Of a stretch of 64,000 bases of DNA, positions 1-11,828 are shown piece after piece (positions within the stretch are counted from its first letter, which is position 1; each line of letters begins with the position of its first letter). The notes beneath the pieces are model-generated. The model was not told where the DNA came from and did not search any database. It worked only from the letters and a program-made list of their open reading frames with translations. The translations under genes and the position numbers were made by a program. This DNA is from Evernia prunastri (Eukaryota; Ascomycota; Lecanoromycetes; Lecanorales; Parmeliaceae), in NCBI GenBank assembly GCA_003184365.1, contig NKYR01000073.1, forward strand, positions 62,001 to 126,000, read 5' to 3'.

Positions 1-241
1 AAATCGTACATAGTAGATTCGCCAGGAGACCACCGGGATCATGCCAACTCATGTCTCCATTTTGGACTAGGTTTTTGAAGTTGGTGTACTGTTTTCGCAA
101 CCTGCGGTGCTCCTCGAGCCGGGGGATGGTGAGCTGGTAGGTACGTTTGGAGACTAGAGAGACGGCCTCGATGTCTTCGGGCAAGACTTCTTCCAGGATA
201 GCAACCACAAGTTCTGTTGACAGATCTTGGAATCGCGCCAT
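1..241 (-). CDS. F-box protein, N-terminal fragment (runs off left edge)
   Basis: A reading frame opens with ATG at 241 on the minus strand and stays open for 80 codons to the window edge, so the gene is cut by the window. The first residues read MARFQDLSTELVVAILEEV, followed by an acidic turn and SLVSKRTYQLTIPRL. This is the hydrophobic pattern of a fungal F-box (an L/I-P/S-x-E-L-[IV] start, then the LVSK/R motif about 20 residues later). F-box proteins normally bind Skp1 and bring substrates to an SCF ubiquitin ligase; the substrate-binding part lies outside the window. The F-box call rests on pattern only and no partner can be named. Confidence 0.6.
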   Translation of the reverse strand, partial: MARFQDLSTELVVAILEEVLPEDIEAVSLVSKRTYQLTIPRLEEHRRLRKQYTNFKNLVQNGDMSWHDPGGLLANLLCTI

Positions 242-2135
242 GCTTGCAGTGCGGATTCAAGAAAAAAGATAAGTATTTAGCAAGTCCCTGCGACTTGCGC
301 TTTTCGAATCCAGATGGACCCTTCAGAAAGGGCGATTGTGATGCTGTAGACCGAGCAAGTCTTGTAGACGGTGCGGTGAGAAGCTGCTAAGACGGAGGCA
401 CCTATTAAGCAAGCAAAACCCAATCGCCCTGAAATCCTGGAGGTATCGCTCAACTAAGGTAGATGTAACCGCTGGTGTATATATACTCGCACCAAGTTCT
501 CGACAGACGACAGCAGTGAATGGGATGACTGGCGCAGAGGAGAAAAGAGAGTGTCCGGGAGAAGGAAGAGAAGGAGAGGGCGAGGTGGAAATTTATTAAT
601 AGGTTCCAACACTGACAGGGTAGCTCCTTGCTTTAAGTTGGAAGCGGAAGCCTGCGTAGATCGCGTTTACCGCGCTGCTTTTCCCACTTTTTGAACTTAG
701 AATGATCCTGTCTTCTCCCCCTCTCGCCTTCGTTTACATTTATCTACATTCAAGAAGTACATCGAACAGACAGCAATGTTTCCGTATCAGTCAAGTCAGA
801 ACCAAGCCATCTCGCTTGGCTGATGCACGCGGATTCCGGGCCTTCTCGCCATCAGACCGGGCCCTCAGGGATCAGCCGGTCGCATCGCAGGGCGACTTGA
901 CATGAAATGGCATGGCATGACAATTACGCATAGCATAGCAGTATCGCATATCGCATTCATAAGGCTATCTATAGGAATGCGATTCATGAACGCAATGGCC
1001 AGCGTCCTGATGAAGCTCTCTGCAAGTGGGCTTACCACCCGTGTTGGCTATTTCAAGGCCATAGCATCCCTTCCCGCCGGTCCGCCCGCGCCTGTACATG
1101 GCCTCCTTCTCACTTCAGGTCCATGCTGCGCACGCATTCGATATTTTGTTGCACTAGGGAGGGAGGGTCGGAGTACCTAGGCCCCGGTGTTGGGACCGCG
1201 CAAGCACATTTCACCATTTGGAGCTGTTCTGGTGATCGTTGATTACTGATACAGGTATGTGAAGAGCTGATGGTGGCTAGGTAGTAGATCTTGTCCAAGG
1301 TACAGTACTCCGTCAACGAATCATCTGGACTGAATGATACCCACTGGGTCACTACCTTTTTTTGGTGTGGTGCTTGTGGAACACGGAAAGTTCCGCGGGG
1401 TTTGGACTTGCTGGCAGTTGAGTAAATGCCGAGGTAGTGCGAATGAGCAGAATGATTATATTAATAGTCATCGGAGTCTTTCCTCCGCTGGTACCACAAA
1501 ATGCGCCCATGATTCTGAAGATATTCTGAGGATATGGATGATATCATGTGCATGATACCCGCATATCGATGATGCAGCTTGCCGATCTACGAGACCGCGG
1601 AGATTGGGAGGGTGGAAATGGACTGGTGTAATTAACGGTAAGAATACGATAGGTACCTAGTTGATAATTGAAATTCCAAATACCGCCCCTATCTGTAGGG
1701 GTGCCCGAAGCCGCGTGGTAGGGTGCATTAGTTTAGTGGCACTACTGCAACGGTATCATTACCTTCCTTTATACACACACTCACACACACACTCACAACA
1801 AGTGACCCCATTCACAAAACACCTCTAGCCCGAAAACAAAGATGCATCACTTCTCCGCTGCTACTTTAGCAACGACCATTCCTGTACCTACCCGATTATG
1901 CTACTAACCAACCCAGCGCAGATACTCGTACATCCCGACTCCCCGGTAGGCCCGGCAATCTTCAAGTCGTCCTCGTCACGCGTGCATGCAGCAGCAGAAC
2001 GTGACAGTCATCATCTCTTCACCTCACTGACATCATACCACCAGCAACAATGAGACTACCAAACACTTCATATAGGACAAGATCCCTTGCCGTGCCCACT
2101 CTCACCTCTCTTGCTTTTTTTTCCTTCATCCCAAC
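242..2135. other. gene-free spacer
   Basis: No supported gene lies in these 1.9 kb; the open frames are short and carry no family motif. It holds the shared upstream region of the F-box fragment (reading left) and the carboxylesterase (reading right). The last 400 bp is C/T- and CA-rich, including a (CA/TCA) stretch near 1,770-1,800, which looks like a fungal promoter and 5' leader. Confidence 0.5.
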
Positions 2136-4465
2136 ATGCGTCTTTGCCTCGCCATCTGCGCTATCTTAGCAGCGAGCATCTCCGCAACTCCCGAGTCTAA
2201 AAGTGGAGCCTCCACTGCGGCTCGCGGCAAACGGCAGACCTCCTGGAATGAATCGTCTTCCTTGGTCGTAGATCTAGGATATGAACAATACCAAGGCGTG
2301 GCGGATGCCTCGACGGGATTTAGGACGTGGAAAGGGTAGGCATGTCCTTCTAGCCAAGGCCAGGCCCAAGGTGATTAAAAGGTTCAGAATCCGCTACGCA
2401 GCTCCTCCAACGGGCCCATTGAGATGGCAGGCACCGCAGGCACCGAAGACGAATCGTGGAGAAGTCTTGTCTGCTGCCTCACTCCCAGAAAGATGCCCGC
2501 AGAATTCGATGTCTCCGATGTCAGTATGCCACATCCAGGCTGGCGACTCGTGTTGATGATGCTGTGATAGACCGGCAGGATTCAATTTTACCGGCAACGA
2601 AGACTGTTTGTTTCTGAACGTCTACGCTCCACCCAATGCAACTAATCTGCCAGGTACGGACCCTTCCTGAAACCCAATCGGCCCCGCGAACATTTCTTGG
2701 GGTCGTCGACGCTTACGAACCACGTTTTGAATTCGAATTGGTTTCAGAGACGCTATGCTAATACCGACTGACTCTATCAGTGCTGATATATATTCACGCC
2801 GGTGGCTATGGCGAGTTACAGGGAGATGCAGATTTGACTCCCGTCATCAGCGATGACGATAATAGTTTCATCGGTGTGGTGATCCAGTATCGTGTAAGTC
2901 GTGTATCGGAGTGGTTGATCCTGTACCTGTCCTAAGACTCGTCTAGTTGGGAGCTTTTGGTTTTCTATCTTCGGATGAGGTCAAGAGAAATGGTGTCGTC
3001 AACGCAGGCCTACTTGACCAACACTTTGCGCTGCAATGGGTCCAAACTTACATCGAGCTTTTTGGCGGCAATGCCTCACAGGTCACTATAAGTGGTCAAA
3101 GCTCTGGAGGTAGGCATTGAATAGCTTTGCAAATCCTTTTCCTCAACCACGGCTGACAAAGGTAACAACTATAGCTGGATCAGTCATGCTGCAGGCAATG
3201 GCTTTTGGTGGCACTCTTGGGGATTCTCTGTTCCGCAATGGAATCGCTGCATCTCCATTCCTCCCACAGCAGTATGGATATAAAGACTCTGTTCCTTCGC
3301 AGTCGTACGATGCCTTTGCTTCGGCGGTTGGATGTCTCGGACCACTGGCGCTGCCCCAAAGTAATTCCAGTAATTCAACTTTTGAGTGTCTTGTGAGCAA
3401 GGACACGGTAATGCTCCAGAATGCCAGCGCGATTATCTCTGGATCTGGGCGGTATGGAACTTGGGCATTCTTACCGGTAACAGACGGTGTCTTTATTCAA
3501 CAGTTGCCAAGTCAACAACTGTTGAAAAACCAAGTTAATGGGAATTCGATCTTGGTAGGGGTAGGTTGTCACCTCTACTAAAAGAGCCTAAGGAATAAAC
3601 AGGTTAGCTAACGTACTGAAGAACAACGCAAACGAAGGGCCACTCTTTACGCCGCAGAACATCATCACAGAAGACGATTTTGTGCATTTTCTACAAAGCA
3701 CATTCCCTCTTTTCACCAACGACAATATCTCCCAAATCCTACACTATTACCCATCAGCCAACGCTTCAGTTTCAAATATCCTGAAATTTGCCACATCCGG
3801 CAATAGTACCCCCACAGCCCTCAACGAGAGCACTTTTGGTACAGGTCAACAACAACGAGCAGACGTAAGTTTTGACTCGCTGTCTCGGGTCCCCCCCCTC
3901 AAATCCGGCAGTCTTCCTGCTACCACAACGCCTTGTCTAATTTCTGAATCAGAACCTCTACGCCGAAACAACTTTCGTCTGCCCATCCTACTGGCTCGCC
4001 TCAGCCTACACGACCGACGACCGCAAAGCCTACAAATACCAATACTCCGTCATCGGCGCCGAGCACGGCGCGGACGTATCCTCCTACGCCGGCCTCCCGA
4101 CCCCGAACCAAGGCCCCGCCTTCAACCGCGCCTTCATGGACATCTGGGCCAACTTCATCACGCGCGGCGACCCCTCCATCCCCGCCCCCATCGCCAACGG
4201 ACCCAACTCTTCTCTGACGACCAGCCCTGCATCCGACTGGCCCGTCTGGACCTCGGTGCCGCCGTACTACCAGCTCAACCTGAACGAGAGCGGCGGCGTG
4301 CCGTTTGAGGCGCCGACGCTGGCGACCGACACGCCGGACATCACCGAATTTGGCGGACCGACTTTGCGGAATAGCTTTGAACTCGTCGATGCGTATACGT
4401 GGGAGGGAGGGAGGGGAGAGAGGTGCGATTTCTGGAGGAGGGTGGGGGCCATTGTGCCGGAGTGA
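2136..4465 (+). CDS. secreted type-B carboxylesterase/lipase
   Basis: Eight exons: 2136-2335, 2388-2519, 2571-2653, 2781-2893, 2947-3109, 3175-3560, 3622-3864, 3953-4465, giving 610 aa. All junction phases agree and all introns are GT-AG (51-127 nt). Residues 1-18 form a signal peptide. The oxyanion-side motif GIRYAAPPTGPLRW follows residue 67, then EDCLFLNVYAP. The nucleophile elbow is GQSSGAGS with Ser228, split by intron 5; most family members read GESAGA there. The acid is probably Glu364 in NNANEGP and the base His478 in GAEHGAD. Length and order match fungal type-B carboxylesterases, which hydrolyse carboxylic esters outside the cell. Several N-x-S/T sites fit secretion. The substrate cannot be read from sequence. 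The intron 2 donor (GTCAGT) is the weakest junction. Confidence 0.88.
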
Positions 4466-5749
4466 GGACGGCAAACGCGCCCTGGGGATAGGCGGGCGTG
4501 AGAGGCCGGACGGAGAGTTCCTGTTTTGTTTTTCTGTTTGACTATTCATTTTTGGGAAGCGTAATCATTGGTGGGAAGCGATCTGCAACAACGTGTTTGT
4601 ATTTTCCCCTGTATGGTGGATGAATCGAACCGATAGAGCCCTTCCCGCCCTAACCTCGTATCCTCATCGAAATCCCATCTCTGGGGACCCCCTTGCCTGC
4701 TTGCGCAAATCTCGCTCGCAGAGACAACCGCGCGTGGCAGAATGAAAGAATCAGTCCGATTCAGAAGCTACTCTGGAACCCCCCTTCCCCTCTTCCCTCC
4801 CCCCCCNCCCCCCCCCCCCCCCCCCCTTTTCCCCCTTCTCTCCCCCTTCCAACCCCCCCTCAAAAGGCGCCCCATAGTCCGCCCCCCTCCCACAATTTCT
4901 GAAGTACGAGTACCAGTGCAGCCCAGTCCGGCTACATCATCTGCAAGGTGTCCCGGGAACTTGTTAGACGTCTGGGTGGACGATTTTCAGAACGAATAGA
5001 TCTCCAGTATCTTCTACTGGCAATGGGATCTGTTCTTTTGGTGGTGAGGGGATAGGATAGTGCATAGCAGGGGTGACTGAGTGACTGAGGTGAGGTGAGG
5101 TGAAAAGCAGATGGAAGTGTAGGTGGCGTCTGTGGTGGTTTTTATTGTTGTTGGTATCATGTTTTTTCCAACCCGTTTTGGTTCGAGATGATATGTGGGT
5201 GAGAGATTAGCATAGCGTGATTGGTCTAGAGAGTATGTGAGTGAGAGAGTGAAAGAATGGATGAATGACTGAGCGAGAGAGCGAATGAGCGCGAGAGTGA
5301 GAGATCTGAACAGTGTGAGACCATTAAGCCATCTAGCTACTGGAGCGATCCAAAGTCCTGGTTCCGACTGGCTGGATCTTTATTACTGAGTGAGGAATGG
5401 ATCTAGATACTATTGTGGAGCTGTTGCAGTTGCTGGAGGAGGACAAGGACGAGGAGGATGAGGCTATAGGCTATAAAGGCCTTGAGCGGGTAGGCTAGGC
5501 GTGCTGGAGTGGTAGTTCTGGTCTGGTCTGGTCTGGTTTGGTCTGAATCGACTCAGTCCATAGTGGTTGGGGTTCTGGACAGGATCATGGATCATGGAGT
5601 ATGATTACGGATTATGGACTACGGACTATGAGCCTCATGAATAACTTGAATTAGACCGGTTCAGGTCTTCTGGGCTGACCGATTGGACTGTGAGGCGCCC
5701 TCGGTGCGAACTGGTCTTCCAGAATCACAATCCCCAAACCCACACCGAA
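4466..5749. other. gene-free spacer with low-complexity DNA
   Basis: No coding sequence is supported. The stretch contains a C homopolymer interrupted by an N (4,799-4,826), GAGT/GAG-rich simple sequence (5,080-5,330), and four to five copies of TCTGG around 5,516-5,545. It separates the 3' ends of two convergent genes. Confidence 0.5.
4799..4826. repeat. C homopolymer with an unresolved base
   Basis: A run of cytosines carries a single N at 4807. The true tract length is therefore not known from this sequence. Confidence 0.9.
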
Positions 5750-7545
5750 TCACTCCTCTCGTCTCATTTTGAAGAAACCCTCCTGTAACCCCGCCTTCTT
5801 CCCCGACCGTCTCTCATCGCCTTCTCCTTCCTCTCCCTCCACCCCAACCATCCACTCATCTCCGACCCTACCCCATTCATCTCCGACCCTACCCCATTCA
5901 TCTCCGCCCCTCCTCCCCCTCTCCTCCGCCTCCAACTCCCCCATTGCGTACCCTCCCATCTCCGTCTCCAGCTCCAGCTCCCTCCACCCATCCACGCTCC
6001 TCCTCCTTCTCAAACACCTGCACCAAGCTCCACATTCATCCCGCGCAGCAAAAGGATCTGTATGCGTCTTCGTTCTGGCGGAGCCGAGACGCGCCAGGAG
6101 CGAGGCGCAGAGGGGTTTCATTGTCGGGACGCAGGCGACGATGATGGAGATGTTTGTTTCGACGCTGGAGGATGGGGAGAAGCGAAAGGTTAGTGTGTGT
6201 TTTTGGTGTTGTTGTGGGGGGTTGTTTCGTATTGGGAGGGGGAGGTGAGAGGGAAAGAAAAGAGAGGGAGAAAGCATACATGGCCCACACGGCGGCGTCG
6301 ACGAGATCCCCTATAGCAAGAAGGGAGGGAGGGAGTTGATTAGCGGAATGTTGCAAGGTAAGGCAAGGCAAGACGTATGGGATACTGGAAGCTCGGGGTA
6401 ACGCTGACGAAGAATGTGCTCGAATGATAGTTGAAGGTATGCGAGGAAACTGGATTGCTTGAGTATTGATGGTATCCTTCCCTTGGGGGAGGCAGGGGCG
6501 GTGCACGCTCACTATTGGGAAGATCCCCAGGTGCACATAACACGCTTCGATACTAGAACGAAAGACTTACAGGTAAGATCTGCTCTGCTCGAAAGGCTTG
6601 ACTCGAGGACTGTTCTGATGACGGCACAGACACCGGCACTGTGAATTGAGCATCAGTATTGATCAGCATCATCTAAAAATACCACAGGTGACGCCGAGAA
6701 GAAGTTGTGGAATACTCACAAGACTCCAAAAGAGAGTAGACCGCACAGGGCGATCTTCTCCGTTGTGCTGAGCTGCAGATCCTTCACAAAAGAGATTGGA
6801 AAGGCGGCGAGGGAGAAATCGACCCAAGCGGCCACAACTTTATGTTTTGAATCAGCCGAACAGCTCTCCACATGAAGGACACTGAGGATTCGAGACAAGG
6901 AAACCTCGCTACCGTTGAAGTAGCCAAACTTGACCTGAATACTCGGGTCTTCGCAGCTTCCTGGAACCGTCGGGTTCCAAAGCTTTTGCGCCGGTCGACA
7001 CTGACCCACTAGCTGGCTGACACAAATCACGGTGGTGAGGAAAAGAAGCCCCATGGTGGAGTGCAAGAAGATTCGTTTCCCTTTGTCACCAGTGGTCTTT
7101 TTGAAGATCCTCAAGAGGAAGAGACAGATGGAAAGCTTGCTGCAGGCTAAACTCAGGGTGAAGGCTGTTTCAGAAAGAATGGTGTATTTGATAGCCTTTG
7201 TGGCCCTTGGGAGCGAAAGGTAGAACATGTGTCGTCCAAAGCCTGCGTCTACGTCGATGATGTTGAATATGGCGGTTGTTATTGATAAAGCCTAGACAAA
7301 TCAGCGCATCTAAGCGGTAACTTGGGCGCTTGATAGGCCAGACGTATTCAGAACGGGTCTGTTCAACTCACCATAGCAAACGAAATAAGGTAGTCATCCC
7401 ATCCCGTCATACGAAGTAGTCGGATGCGAACAAAGAGTCGTAGAAATACGGACAGCAGTGCCAAGGCGGAGAAAAGTAGGGAAACGGCTAAGAATGCTGA
7501 CCCTCGGCTTTGGTCTCCGTCCAGAGGTGCTGGGAGTGCCTCCAT
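5750..7545 (-). CDS. SAT4/PTH11-like rhodopsin-domain membrane protein
   Basis: Six exons on the minus strand: 7545-7372, 7291-6913, 6837-6720, 6638-6571, 6310-6280, 6164-5750; 394 aa. Family landmarks appear in order across the junctions: TGWDDYLISFAM, IIDVDAGFGRHM, a Cys-rich loop with CRPAQKLWNP, LSFGVFAGVCAVIRT (rebuilt across intron 3), TWDLVDAAVWAIVETN (across introns 4 and 5) and ISIIVACVPTMKPL. These are hallmarks of the fungal seven-helix integral membrane family (rhodopsin domain); PTH11 members act as surface receptors, but this one has no CFEM domain. The cytoplasmic tail is Glu/Gly/Arg-rich with three copies of GDEW (two full GDEWGRV heptads). Intron 4 is long (260 nt). Intron 2 (75 nt) keeps frame, so retention would stay open. 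Confidence 0.85.
5856..5910. repeat. 21-bp tandem repeat inside the membrane-protein tail
   Basis: A 21-bp unit starting at 5856 is repeated at 5877 and partly from 5898. In the minus-strand gene it encodes the repeated heptad GDEWGRV. Confidence 0.8.
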
Positions 7546-9399
7546 ACTTGGGCGCTAGAACAAGAAAAAACAGCTTTCAGCGCCGCCGAGAGGGACATTC
7601 AAGTCGACGCGAAGAAGGAAAGATAGCTTTGAACTATAAGTATTTGGCTCCTGCTTCTACTTTGGATCTGGATTGAAAGGGATGCATACAAATCGAGCCT
7701 GAGCAAGACGTCCAATGGGAAAGACTATCCCTCGTGACCATCTTGCCGTCTTTTCTCGCGGTACCCGCGCACGTTTGGCCATCTGTGGCAGTGTTGAAAG
7801 ACTAATACCCTTCTTGCATGAGAACAGTAATCTCGGTCACAGTAAGGTCGTAGAAAAAAATCTCGATGGCCATGCTCTAATATTCGTGCTTGGGATAGCC
7901 TATTAAATGAGCGATGTGGTCGAGATGACAAGTATTTGACAGTGCACTATTCGTCTCGAGGGGGGGTCAACTGTTATCCTGCAGTGAGAAGGGTACCGAC
8001 AAAATCAAGAGGCAGCTACCCGCTTAGACAGTGGGAATCCAGATGGATTAAACTACTTCGACTCGTACGGCCGAAAGGTGTACCAATCATGGCGCTCCGG
8101 CGCGGGTACCCTATATCCACCAATCGTAGCCTTCATTGCTGCCTTCGCGGCCGGCATCGACTGGGCAACTTTGATCAAGGTCTTGTGCGTGTACACTGCT
8201 TTTCGATACGTGTAATCAGCCTCGGATTCGGTATGTGTCTGCCGTTTTGAGCAGAGCAAATTTAACCTGCATCAACGTGATCCTTTTAAAAAGAAGCCTT
8301 GCAAACAGTTAAAGCTGTTTTCAATGAACACGGCAAAAACAATACTCATCCATTCTCACTGATTAGCACTAACGGGTCCGTGCATGCACAGGAAATTTTT
8401 CGAGCATAGTCACTATGCCTGACAGCGAAGAAGCTCATGAGACCTTGTTAATGTATCCGGACCTGCCATTACGAACTTGTGCTAATTTGGCAAAGGGTGG
8501 AGTATACACACGAAAATATTTCCAAATTGAAAATGCCTCCTTCTGCAGAAAAGGTTGATACTATAGCGATTTTAACATGCATCAAAATGCGCGCATCACA
8601 CTCGTTGATATCCACACGGATGTTACTCTGACAACTGCGCACATATTAGTGCAGTCTGGGAGGGTGTACTTGGCTGGAAAAGGAGTGTACAAGTAAGTAT
8701 GAGACCCTTGAACAACCGCGCAGGGAGAAAATCGGTCTTTCCGCCATGTGAGTAAGTACCTCTTGCATTTTTGTTGGCTCTGAGCTAGGGTAATCTCCGT
8801 GCGTCGGGCTGCATGACCATTACGAAGCTACCTTGGGTACTTCCATTCTTGAGCCTCGCTATGAGGAGATTAAAAGAATAGAATTAATGGATCTTAACCG
8901 AGCGGCATCAGCAGTTGGCTTTAGGGGCTGGCTAGGCTGCATTTGCTACCACAGAAGTTGCACATCATCTTTTACCCACACGGATGCCTTCGTATTATGG
9001 GTGGTGTTCTCTAAGGAGGTTCGGGATGGGATTGCACGGGTTCGCCACCACCAAGGTAAATTGAAAGCAATAGATGATGCTTTCCTGTCTCGCCCCTAGC
9101 TTTTTGAATGGCAAAGAAAATGCTATCAAGGAAGAAGAGGCTCTTCTTTCAACCTCTACTCCAGCTGTGATGACTAAGAAAGCAGCGCCCGGCAAACCTG
9201 CTCAAACACCACGATCCGAGGTTCCGATGACGAAACGCCAAGCCCATCTTTTCTTTCGTCAATACTCACGACTTTGCTTTTATTAACAGAACGTCTTCAT
9301 TAATCGAATACCTCCTCACTGTATGCTCTCGAGACATGATATTCTGGTAATGCATGCAGTACCTCCCGACACCTACGCTCGACTAATTCCTGAGACCCA
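7546..9399. other. gene-free spacer
   Basis: 1.85 kb between divergent genes. Only short frames without motifs are present, and I found no intron-joined frame that continues. It presumably carries both promoters. Confidence 0.5.
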
Positions 9400-10287
9400 A
9401 TGAGCCCCAAGTCGGGAGCGGTGGACCACCCCAAAACCCCTCCCATTGTCTCACTCTCGGCTGGCGGTATAGCCGGCGGCGTCGAAGCCGCCGCAACCTA
9501 CCCCTTCGAATTCGCAAAGACTCGAGTACAGCTCCGCAACGAGGGTGCTGCTTCCAAACCGCGGAACCCATTCCTAGTCGTCGGTCAGGTATTCCGCAAC
9601 GAGGGTCCTAGGGCACTGTACAAAGGCTGTTCCTCACTGATCGTGGGCTCTGTGGCCAAAGATGGCGTTCGCTTCCTCTCCTTCGACTTGATCAAGAATG
9701 CATTCAAGGACCCAGAAACCGGCGCTCTCTCGCCTCTCCACAACATGCTCGCTGGAATGAGCGCCGGTGTCGTCGCGAGCATTTTCGCCGTCACGCCCAC
9801 TGAACGCATCAAAACGGCCTTGATCGACGACGCCCGAACGGCCAAGCGCTTCCACTCCGCACCGCACGCCGTGCGGGTCATTTACTCCGAGCACGGCTTC
9901 TTGGGCCTCTATCGCGGATTCGCCGGCACGACCCTGAAGCAAGCCGGCGCGACGGCCTTCCGCATGGGGACGTACAACATCCTGAAGGACTACGAGAACG
10001 GCCGGCACATGGCGCAGAGCACGGCCACGAACTTTGCGAACGGGGCGGTGGCGGGGACGATCACGACGTATGCGACGCAGCCGTTCGACACGCTGAAGAC
10101 GAGGTCGCAGAGCGCGGAGGGGGCGAGTGCCGTTGATGCTTTTCGGAGCGTGCTGGCGGATGACGGGGTGAGGGGCTTCTGGCGGGGGACGACGATGAGG
10201 TTGGGGAGGACTGTGTTCAGCGGCGGGATCTTGTTTACGGTTTACGAGCAGGTCGCTGCGGTCTTAAATCCGATGTTCAATAGATAA
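9400..10287 (+). CDS. ctp1: mitochondrial tricarboxylate (citrate) carrier, CTP1 type
   Basis: Intronless 295-aa frame starting at ATG 9400. It shows three mitochondrial-carrier repeats of about 100 residues, each with the Px[DE]xx[KR] signature: PFEFAKTR, PTERIKTA and PFDTLKTR. The start LSAGGIAGGVEAAATYPFEFAKTR and the segment KDGVRFLSFD are typical of the citrate/tricarboxylate subfamily (yeast Ctp1, human SLC25A1). These exchange mitochondrial citrate for malate or other tricarboxylates across the inner membrane and feed cytosolic acetyl-CoA production. Length matches the family. The subfamily assignment is from pattern memory; another anion carrier of the same branch is possible. Confidence 0.9.
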   Translation: MSPKSGAVDHPKTPPIVSLSAGGIAGGVEAAATYPFEFAKTRVQLRNEGAASKPRNPFLVVGQVFRNEGPRALYKGCSSLIVGSVAKDGVRFLSFDLIKNAFKDPETGALSPLHNMLAGMSAGVVASIFAVTPTERIKTALIDDARTAKRFHSAPHAVRVIYSEHGFLGLYRGFAGTTLKQAGATAFRMGTYNILKDYENGRHMAQSTATNFANGAVAGTITTYATQPFDTLKTRSQSAEGASAVDAFRSVLADDGVRGFWRGTTMRLGRTVFSGGILFTVYEQVAAVLNPMFNR

Positions 10288-11532
10288 TAGCTGGGCAAGC
10301 TTTTCATGCCTCCGAGTATTCGTGTGGTGTAGCTTCTTGTTTGAACATTGAAAAATTTAATTGCTAACCCCCGCAGCTGAAAGGGATCAAAATCATAAAG
10401 TCATACCCATATAACTACATGACGGACATTTTTCGAGTTTGAACAACTCCATGAAGTACTGCAGTAAGCTAACACTCAGCTGACATAAATCTAGAGTAGA
10501 TATACATCCACGAAGCCCCACGGAACCTCATTGACTCCGCGATACCAAAAGGGCCGTTTTTCAAGAGAAATCACAGCATCTAAGTCACTATCTCACAAGC
10601 CATTCTCCAGCCGTTAATCTAACTCGGACATTCCGTACAGTAAACAGCAAGATTGAATCTGGATCCGATTATTTGTCTCGTCGTAAACCGTCCTTTCCGT
10701 AGTCGTCGTCGTCGATTTAGTCCCTGATTGCTTTTTCCAGGGGGAACACTCAGCGGATCTCCCTCCAGACCTAATCTTCAAGATATCTGTTTCCCGGTTT
10801 GAAGGTTTAATGCTCGCAGTGTCTGTACGAGCCATGGCTGGCGAATTTGGTGTCAGAAAACATCCGTATGGAATCATATACGGGTGACTTGATTGATCCA
10901 AGCTTTCTGGTTCTAAAGGGCCGAGGGAGACTTGGGGGGGAACCGAGCATCATCGTCTTTTGCCTTTCGAATCATTTCCAGGACATTCCCCGGCACGTAC
11001 TATACACACAAAGAGGAAACCCGCACTCATCCTAGCTCGCCCGTAGATAACAAGTCAAAGTTGTCGTTGTGGCGGTGATTTTGGTCGAGGTGGCAGAGAA
11101 GGACTGCGGCACGGATCTGGTGAAAAGGGCGGTAGTGAAAGCGATGAAATCGAGCGAAGAGATTAAGCGAATGCTTGAAGGGCTGTATATGGCAATTGAC
11201 CATTTGGTCCCAGAAATCCCTGGTCGAGGAGGATGACGAATGTCATGACTAGGGGAGTCGTATATCGTAAATCGCACATAGACGTCTAACGCGAGGTCCA
11301 CTATGGAGTGACGATGAGACCCACCAAACCATAACTCCATTGTAGCGAATGTACCTAGCAAAACGGCGCGGAGACCCATCTAATCGACAACCTAGCCTGC
11401 AACTCTAGAGTCGCAGTCAGTCAATCAACTCTTGCCACCCATCCTCTCTAATCCTGAAGAAACCCAGGCGACGTATCTCCGTGATGTCAGGGCAAGTTCC
11501 CGGCTCGCCACCCTGTATGAGAGTCTTTTGAT
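10288..11532. other. gene-free spacer
   Basis: No gene can be supported. A 115-codon minus frame beginning with ATG at 11379 has a hydrophobic start but turns into Ser/Thr-rich sequence of no recognisable family, and I could not extend it by splicing. Confidence 0.4.
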
Positions 11533-11814
11533 CTATTTGGCCAATATCGACAGAAGTAGGGGTCCTTTGGTGCCTTGGGTTCGACTTCTTATTTCTTCCT
11601 GCAAGAGGTCACGGTACAGATCTCTGAACTGCGGTTCCAAAGCCGTGAAGACTGGTTCCTCCCCCAAAAGCATTCTTACTTCGTACACGGGCGTTATACG
11701 GTCGGATTGCTCCTTCGATAGTGCGTACCAGTGATAGAATAGATCACTACCTTCGAATTTGTCGATTGCGACGTCTCTGATCGAGAACCCGATATTTGAA
11801 ACCACAAGAGACAT
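11533..11814 (-). pseudogene. possible frameshifted C-terminus of the STAND gene remnant
   Basis: A 93-codon frame follows directly on the main STAND remnant but in another reading frame. The frame is open further upstream on the minus strand, overlapping the end of the 266-codon exon, and there it reads SHFLPKAPWLAGIHTEC before the first ATG. It then continues VSNIGFSIRDVAIDKFEG and ends with SRTQGTKGPLLLSILAK. No intron of workable size with matching phase joins the two frames. A one-base frameshift in a decaying gene explains this best; a separate small gene is the alternative. Confidence 0.35.
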
Positions 11815-11828
11815 TCGCGCACCTTTGT

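Noticed and set aside
5769..6248. 159-codon plus-strand Ser/Pro-rich frame
   Set aside because: It is the antisense of the SAT4-like tail; the minus frame carries clear family motifs at its boundary.
11032..11379. 115-codon minus frame with hydrophobic start
   Set aside because: Could be the first exon of a gene, but no continuation, family or secretion pattern could be supported.
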